This document shows positions 61,301 through 64,000 of a DNA stretch of 64,000 bases, piece by piece. Position numbers and translations under genes: made by a program. Location: NCBI RefSeq assembly GCF_042847215.1, contig NZ_AP031500.1:1-64000 (forward strand), read 5' to 3'. Positions within the stretch are counted from its first letter, which is position 1, and every line of letters begins with the position of its first letter. Source of the stretch: Gilvimarinus japonicus (lineage in GTDB: Bacteria; Pseudomonadota; Gammaproteobacteria; Pseudomonadales; Cellvibrionaceae). The notes beneath the pieces are model-generated. The model was not told the origin of the DNA. It saw nothing but the letters and a program-made list of their open reading frames with translations, and did no database searches.

Positions 61301-61886
61301 GGCTCTCCCCTTTATCGGCAGCAGCAGAGGGAGTGTTGTCTAAGTAGTGATTTTTAAGCGCGACATAGTTGCCCGCCGAGTAGCGAAAAAACTCTCGTTC
61401 TTTATCTTTTAACGGGCGTATTTGCTTGCACGGCGAGCCCATATATAAAAACCCGGATTCGAGCCGTTTGCCCGGCGGTACCAGTGTTCCCGCCCCGATC
61501 ACCACTTCGTCCTCCACCACAGCGCCATCGAGCACAGTGGAGCCAATGCCCACTAACACCCGGTTGCCAATGGTGCAGCCGTGCAGGCAGACATTGTGGC
61601 CCACGGTGACGTCATCACCGATGGTCAGAGGAAAGCCCTCGGTGTTAAAAGGTCCGGCGTGGGTAATGTGTAGCACCGAGCCGTCTTGAATACTGCTGCG
61701 TTCGCCTATAGATATACGATGCATATCGCCGCGGATAACCGCGAAGGGCCACACAGAGGTGTCGGCTCCTAGGCTCACGTCGCCAATTACTAAGGCACAG
61801 GGGTCGATGTAAACCGTTGCGTCAAAAGTCGGCGTATGATGAAGGTAGCGGCGAATATGAGTGCCGCCCGAATGTTTATTGGCCAT
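61293..61886 (-). CDS. Gamma-class carbonic anhydrase-like hexapeptide protein
   Basis: A 197-residue left-handed beta-helix protein of the YrdA/PaaY type. Hexapeptide repeats are visible (SVWPFAVIRGDMHRISIG, VGHNVCLHGCTIGNRV), with His ligands that would bind a metal between subunits. I set the start at ATG 61886 (GGGAT ten bases upstream); an in-frame extension to 62000 would overlap the prlC start. It is divergent from prlC, as in Pseudomonas PA0066-PA0067. Confidence 0.86.
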   Translation of the reverse strand: MANKHSGGTHIRRYLHHTPTFDATVYIDPCALVIGDVSLGADTSVWPFAVIRGDMHRISIGERSSIQDGSVLHITHAGPFNTEGFPLTIGDDVTVGHNVCLHGCTIGNRVLVGIGSTVLDGAVVEDEVVIGAGTLVPPGKRLESGFLYMGSPCKQIRPLKDKEREFFRYSAGNYVALKNHYLDNTPSAAADKGESHD

Positions 61887-61991
61887 AATGAATCCCGCAT
61901 AAGAGCCCCGCCCGCCGCGAATGACGGGCCGATTGGGTGTATCATACCGATTCTTATGCCGAGACAAAAACTGATCCGACCCGGAGGATAA

Positions 61992-64000
61992 ATGAGTCAA
62001 GCCAGCGATAATCCTTTACTGCGCTCCAGCACCTTGCCGCCTTTTGCCGAGATTGAGCCCGAGCATGTGGTGCCTGCAGTACAGACCTTAATCGAAGAGG
62101 GGCGAGCCCACTTGCAGGCTTTGCTGGCAGGCCTGGAAACCCCGACTTGGGATACGTTAGTCGCGCCGCTTGAAGCCGAGGATGACCGGCTGGAGCAGGC
62201 GTTTGCACCAGTGAGCCATTTGAATGCAGTGGCTAATACCCCGGAGCTGCGCGATGCCTACACCGCCAGCATTGCGCTGCTGACCGAGTACAGCACCGAG
62301 GTGTCACAAAACCGCGAGCTGTACCAGGCCTATCAAGCCTTGGCCGATGGCGATGAATACAAGCAATTGACGAGCACCCAGCAAACCGTAATTGACAACG
62401 CACTGCGAGACTTCCGGCTCGGTGGGGTTAGCCTTGAGGGCGACGATAAAGCCCGCTACGGGGTGATTGCACAGCGCTTGTCCGAGTTGTCGACCTCCTT
62501 TTCTAATAATGTGCTCGATGCGACGGGCGCTTGGTACCTACACTTTGACAATGCCGAGGCTTTGGCCGGGCTGCCCGAGTCAGCCCTGGCGCAAGCCAAA
62601 CAAGCCGGTGAGCTGAAAAAGCACGATAATGGCGAGCCGCTTGGCGGCTATGTGGTGACCTTAGATTTTCCCTCATTTTTAGCGGTAATGATGTATGCGG
62701 ACGACCGCACTTTGCGTGAGAAAATGTATCGCGCGTTTGTCACGCGCGCGTCCGCTGACGGGGTAAAAGCCGATGGCAGCAGCGCCGCCGAGTGGGACAA
62801 TACAGGCATTATTGCCGAGACCCTCGCACTGCGTCACGAGCAATCGCGCTTGTTGGGTTTTGATAACTTTGCCGAGCGCTCACTGGCAAGCAAAATGGCC
62901 TCAAGCCCTGAGCAAGTGTTGGAGTTTTTGCGTGAGCTTGGCGAAAAATCCCGCCCCCGGGCAGAGGCCGATTACGCTGAGTTAGCGACCTTTGCCCGCG
63001 AGCAAGGTTGTGATGACCTGCAGGCATGGGATGTGACTTACTATGGCGAGCAGCTGCGTCAGCATCAGTACGCGATTTCGCAAGAGCAGTTGCGGCCGTA
63101 TTTTCCTGCCGAAAAAGTCATTAGCGGTATGTTTGATGTGGTCGCTCGGCTGTTTGATATTAATATTTTACCGGTGGCCAGTTTTGACAGCTGGCACCCA
63201 GATGTGCGCTTTTATCACATCTTTAAAGATGGCGAGCAAATCGCCAGCTTTTACCTGGATATTTTCGCCCGCGAACACAAACGCGGCGGTGCCTGGATGG
63301 CCGATTGCCGGGTGCGTCGTAAGTTGGCCGATGGCAGCTATCAGCAGCCAGTGGCGTTTTTAACGTGTAATTTTACCCCGCCGGTTGGCGATACGCCGTC
63401 GCTATTGACTCACGATGAAGTCACCACTTTATTTCACGAGTTTGGCCACGGTTTGCATCACATGTTGACGACCATCGATATTGCCGCCGTCAGTGGTATT
63501 AACGGCGTGGCGTGGGACGCCGTCGAGCTGCCCAGCCAGTTTTTAGAAAACTGGTGTTGGCAAGAAGAGGTCATCGGTATGATCTCGTGCCACTATGAAA
63601 CCGGCGAACCATTGCCGAAAGCGCTATTAGATAAAATGTTGGCGGCTAAGAACTTTCAGTCTGGTATGCAGATGATGCGGCAGCTGGAGTTTTCATTGTT
63701 TGATTTTCGATTGCACGCCGAATACAACCCAGAAAACCCAGTCGCCGCCGCCGTGTTATTGGACGAGGTGCGCCAGCAAGTTGCGGTTATTACACCGCCC
63801 GCCTATAACCACTTTGAAAACAGCTTTAGTCATATTTTTGCCGGTGGTTATGCGGCGGGCTACTATAGTTACAAGTGGGCCGAGGTCTTATCGGCCGATG
63901 CTTTTTCGGCGTTTGAGGAGGAGGGGATTTTTAATCAAACAACCGGCAAGCGCTTTTTACAAGAGATTTTGCAGCGCGGCGGCTCGCGCGAGCCAATGCA
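61992..64000 (+). CDS. prlC: Oligopeptidase A, 3' end outside the window
   Basis: The start (ATG 61992, four bases after GGAGG) and 669 codons are present; the frame is still open at the window end, so the gene is partial here and only about ten residues of the usual ~680 are probably missing. It is an M3-family zinc metallopeptidase: zinc motif HEFGHGLHH in TTLFHEFGHGLHHM, and downstream NGVAWDAVELPSQFLENW and AGGYAAGYYSYKWAEVLSADAF match PrlC. It degrades cytoplasmic peptides, including cleaved signal peptides. Confidence 0.95.
   Translation, partial: MSQASDNPLLRSSTLPPFAEIEPEHVVPAVQTLIEEGRAHLQALLAGLETPTWDTLVAPLEAEDDRLEQAFAPVSHLNAVANTPELRDAYTASIALLTEYSTEVSQNRELYQAYQALADGDEYKQLTSTQQTVIDNALRDFRLGGVSLEGDDKARYGVIAQRLSELSTSFSNNVLDATGAWYLHFDNAEALAGLPESALAQAKQAGELKKHDNGEPLGGYVVTLDFPSFLAVMMYADDRTLREKMYRAFVTRASADGVKADGSSAAEWDNTGIIAETLALRHEQSRLLGFDNFAERSLASKMASSPEQVLEFLRELGEKSRPRAEADYAELATFAREQGCDDLQAWDVTYYGEQLRQHQYAISQEQLRPYFPAEKVISGMFDVVARLFDINILPVASFDSWHPDVRFYHIFKDGEQIASFYLDIFAREHKRGGAWMADCRVRRKLADGSYQQPVAFLTCNFTPPVGDTPSLLTHDEVTTLFHEFGHGLHHMLTTIDIAAVSGINGVAWDAVELPSQFLENWCWQEEVIGMISCHYETGEPLPKALLDKMLAAKNFQSGMQMMRQLEFSLFDFRLHAEYNPENPVAAAVLLDEVRQQVAVITPPAYNHFENSFSHIFAGGYAAGYYSYKWAEVLSADAFSAFEEEGIFNQTTGKRFLQEILQRGGSREPM

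Noticed and set aside
1..64000. CRISPR arrays, insertion sequences, rRNA, tRNA or prophage genes
   Set aside because: I saw no repeat-spacer pattern, transposase, phage structural gene, rRNA sequence or convincing cloverleaf, by reading only; no covariance-model search was run.

Overview
The window reads as a chromosomal segment just downstream of a replication origin in a Gram-negative gammaproteobacterium. It opens with dnaA-dnaN-recF-gyrB. From about 21.7 kb it follows the order known beside the Pseudomonas origin: plsC, gmhB, glyS, glyQ, an LpxL-type acyltransferase, then trkA, rsmB, fmt, def, a LysM protein, dprA, tsaC, hemF, aroE, and at the end a gamma-carbonic anhydrase next to prlC. 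A secreted GH19 chitinase with polyserine linkers and two chitin-binding modules, a PL10-type pectate-lyase homologue and several c-di-GMP enzymes suggest a marine polysaccharide degrader of the Cellvibrionaceae type (Saccharophagus, Teredinibacter, Simiduia, Gilvimarinus and relatives). That family assignment is inference. I see no rRNA, tRNA, CRISPR array or insertion sequence.

Layout. 0-6.4 kb: replication genes, with two parS-type palindromes inside recF and a terminator after gyrB. 6.4-21.7 kb: an accessory block with a DUF2157/DUF4824 membrane pair, a five-heme cytochrome, a CHASE-GGDEF-EAL protein divergent from a MASE1/CHASE histidine kinase, a secreted esterase, an Lrp-type regulator divergent from leuA, and a diguanylate cyclase followed by a degenerate PL10 lipoprotein. 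21.7-26.1 kb: plsC-gmhB-glyS-glyQ on the minus strand. 26.4-30.6 kb: an LpxL-type acyltransferase, then a tightly coupled trio of lipoprotein retropepsin-like protease, inactive transglutaminase fused to membrane helices, and ATP-grasp glutamate-ligase-like enzyme. 30.6-36.5 kb: DUF748, DUF3465 and VOC proteins, a sortase with its own LPSTG substrate, and ahpC-ahpF. 36.7-42.5 kb: def-fmt-rsmB-trkA-trkH. 42.7-48 kb: LysM protein, dprA, purE, tsaC, hemF, aroE. 48-54.8 kb: chitinase, DUF2959 lipoprotein, diheme lipoprotein, a PhoX-like lipoprotein behind a five-unit Pho box array, and hpf. 54.9-64 kb: yjbQ, a GntR/SDR/SMP-30 sugar-oxidation cluster, a GGDEF-EAL protein, an FAH-family hydrolase, gamma-carbonic anhydrase and the first part of prlC, cut by the window end.

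How the genes work together. Housekeeping genes dominate: replication initiation, glycine charging, Met-tRNA formylation and deformylation, K+ uptake, and lipid A and phospholipid acylation. Between them sit short accessory modules that share a surface and periplasmic theme: polysaccharide hydrolysis, sugar oxidation, phosphate scavenging, sortase anchoring and peroxide defence. Three proteins carry GGDEF domains and two of these also carry EAL domains, so c-di-GMP signalling is well represented. Starts were chosen by Shine-Dalgarno position and signal-peptide fit, and differ from the longest open frame for several genes.
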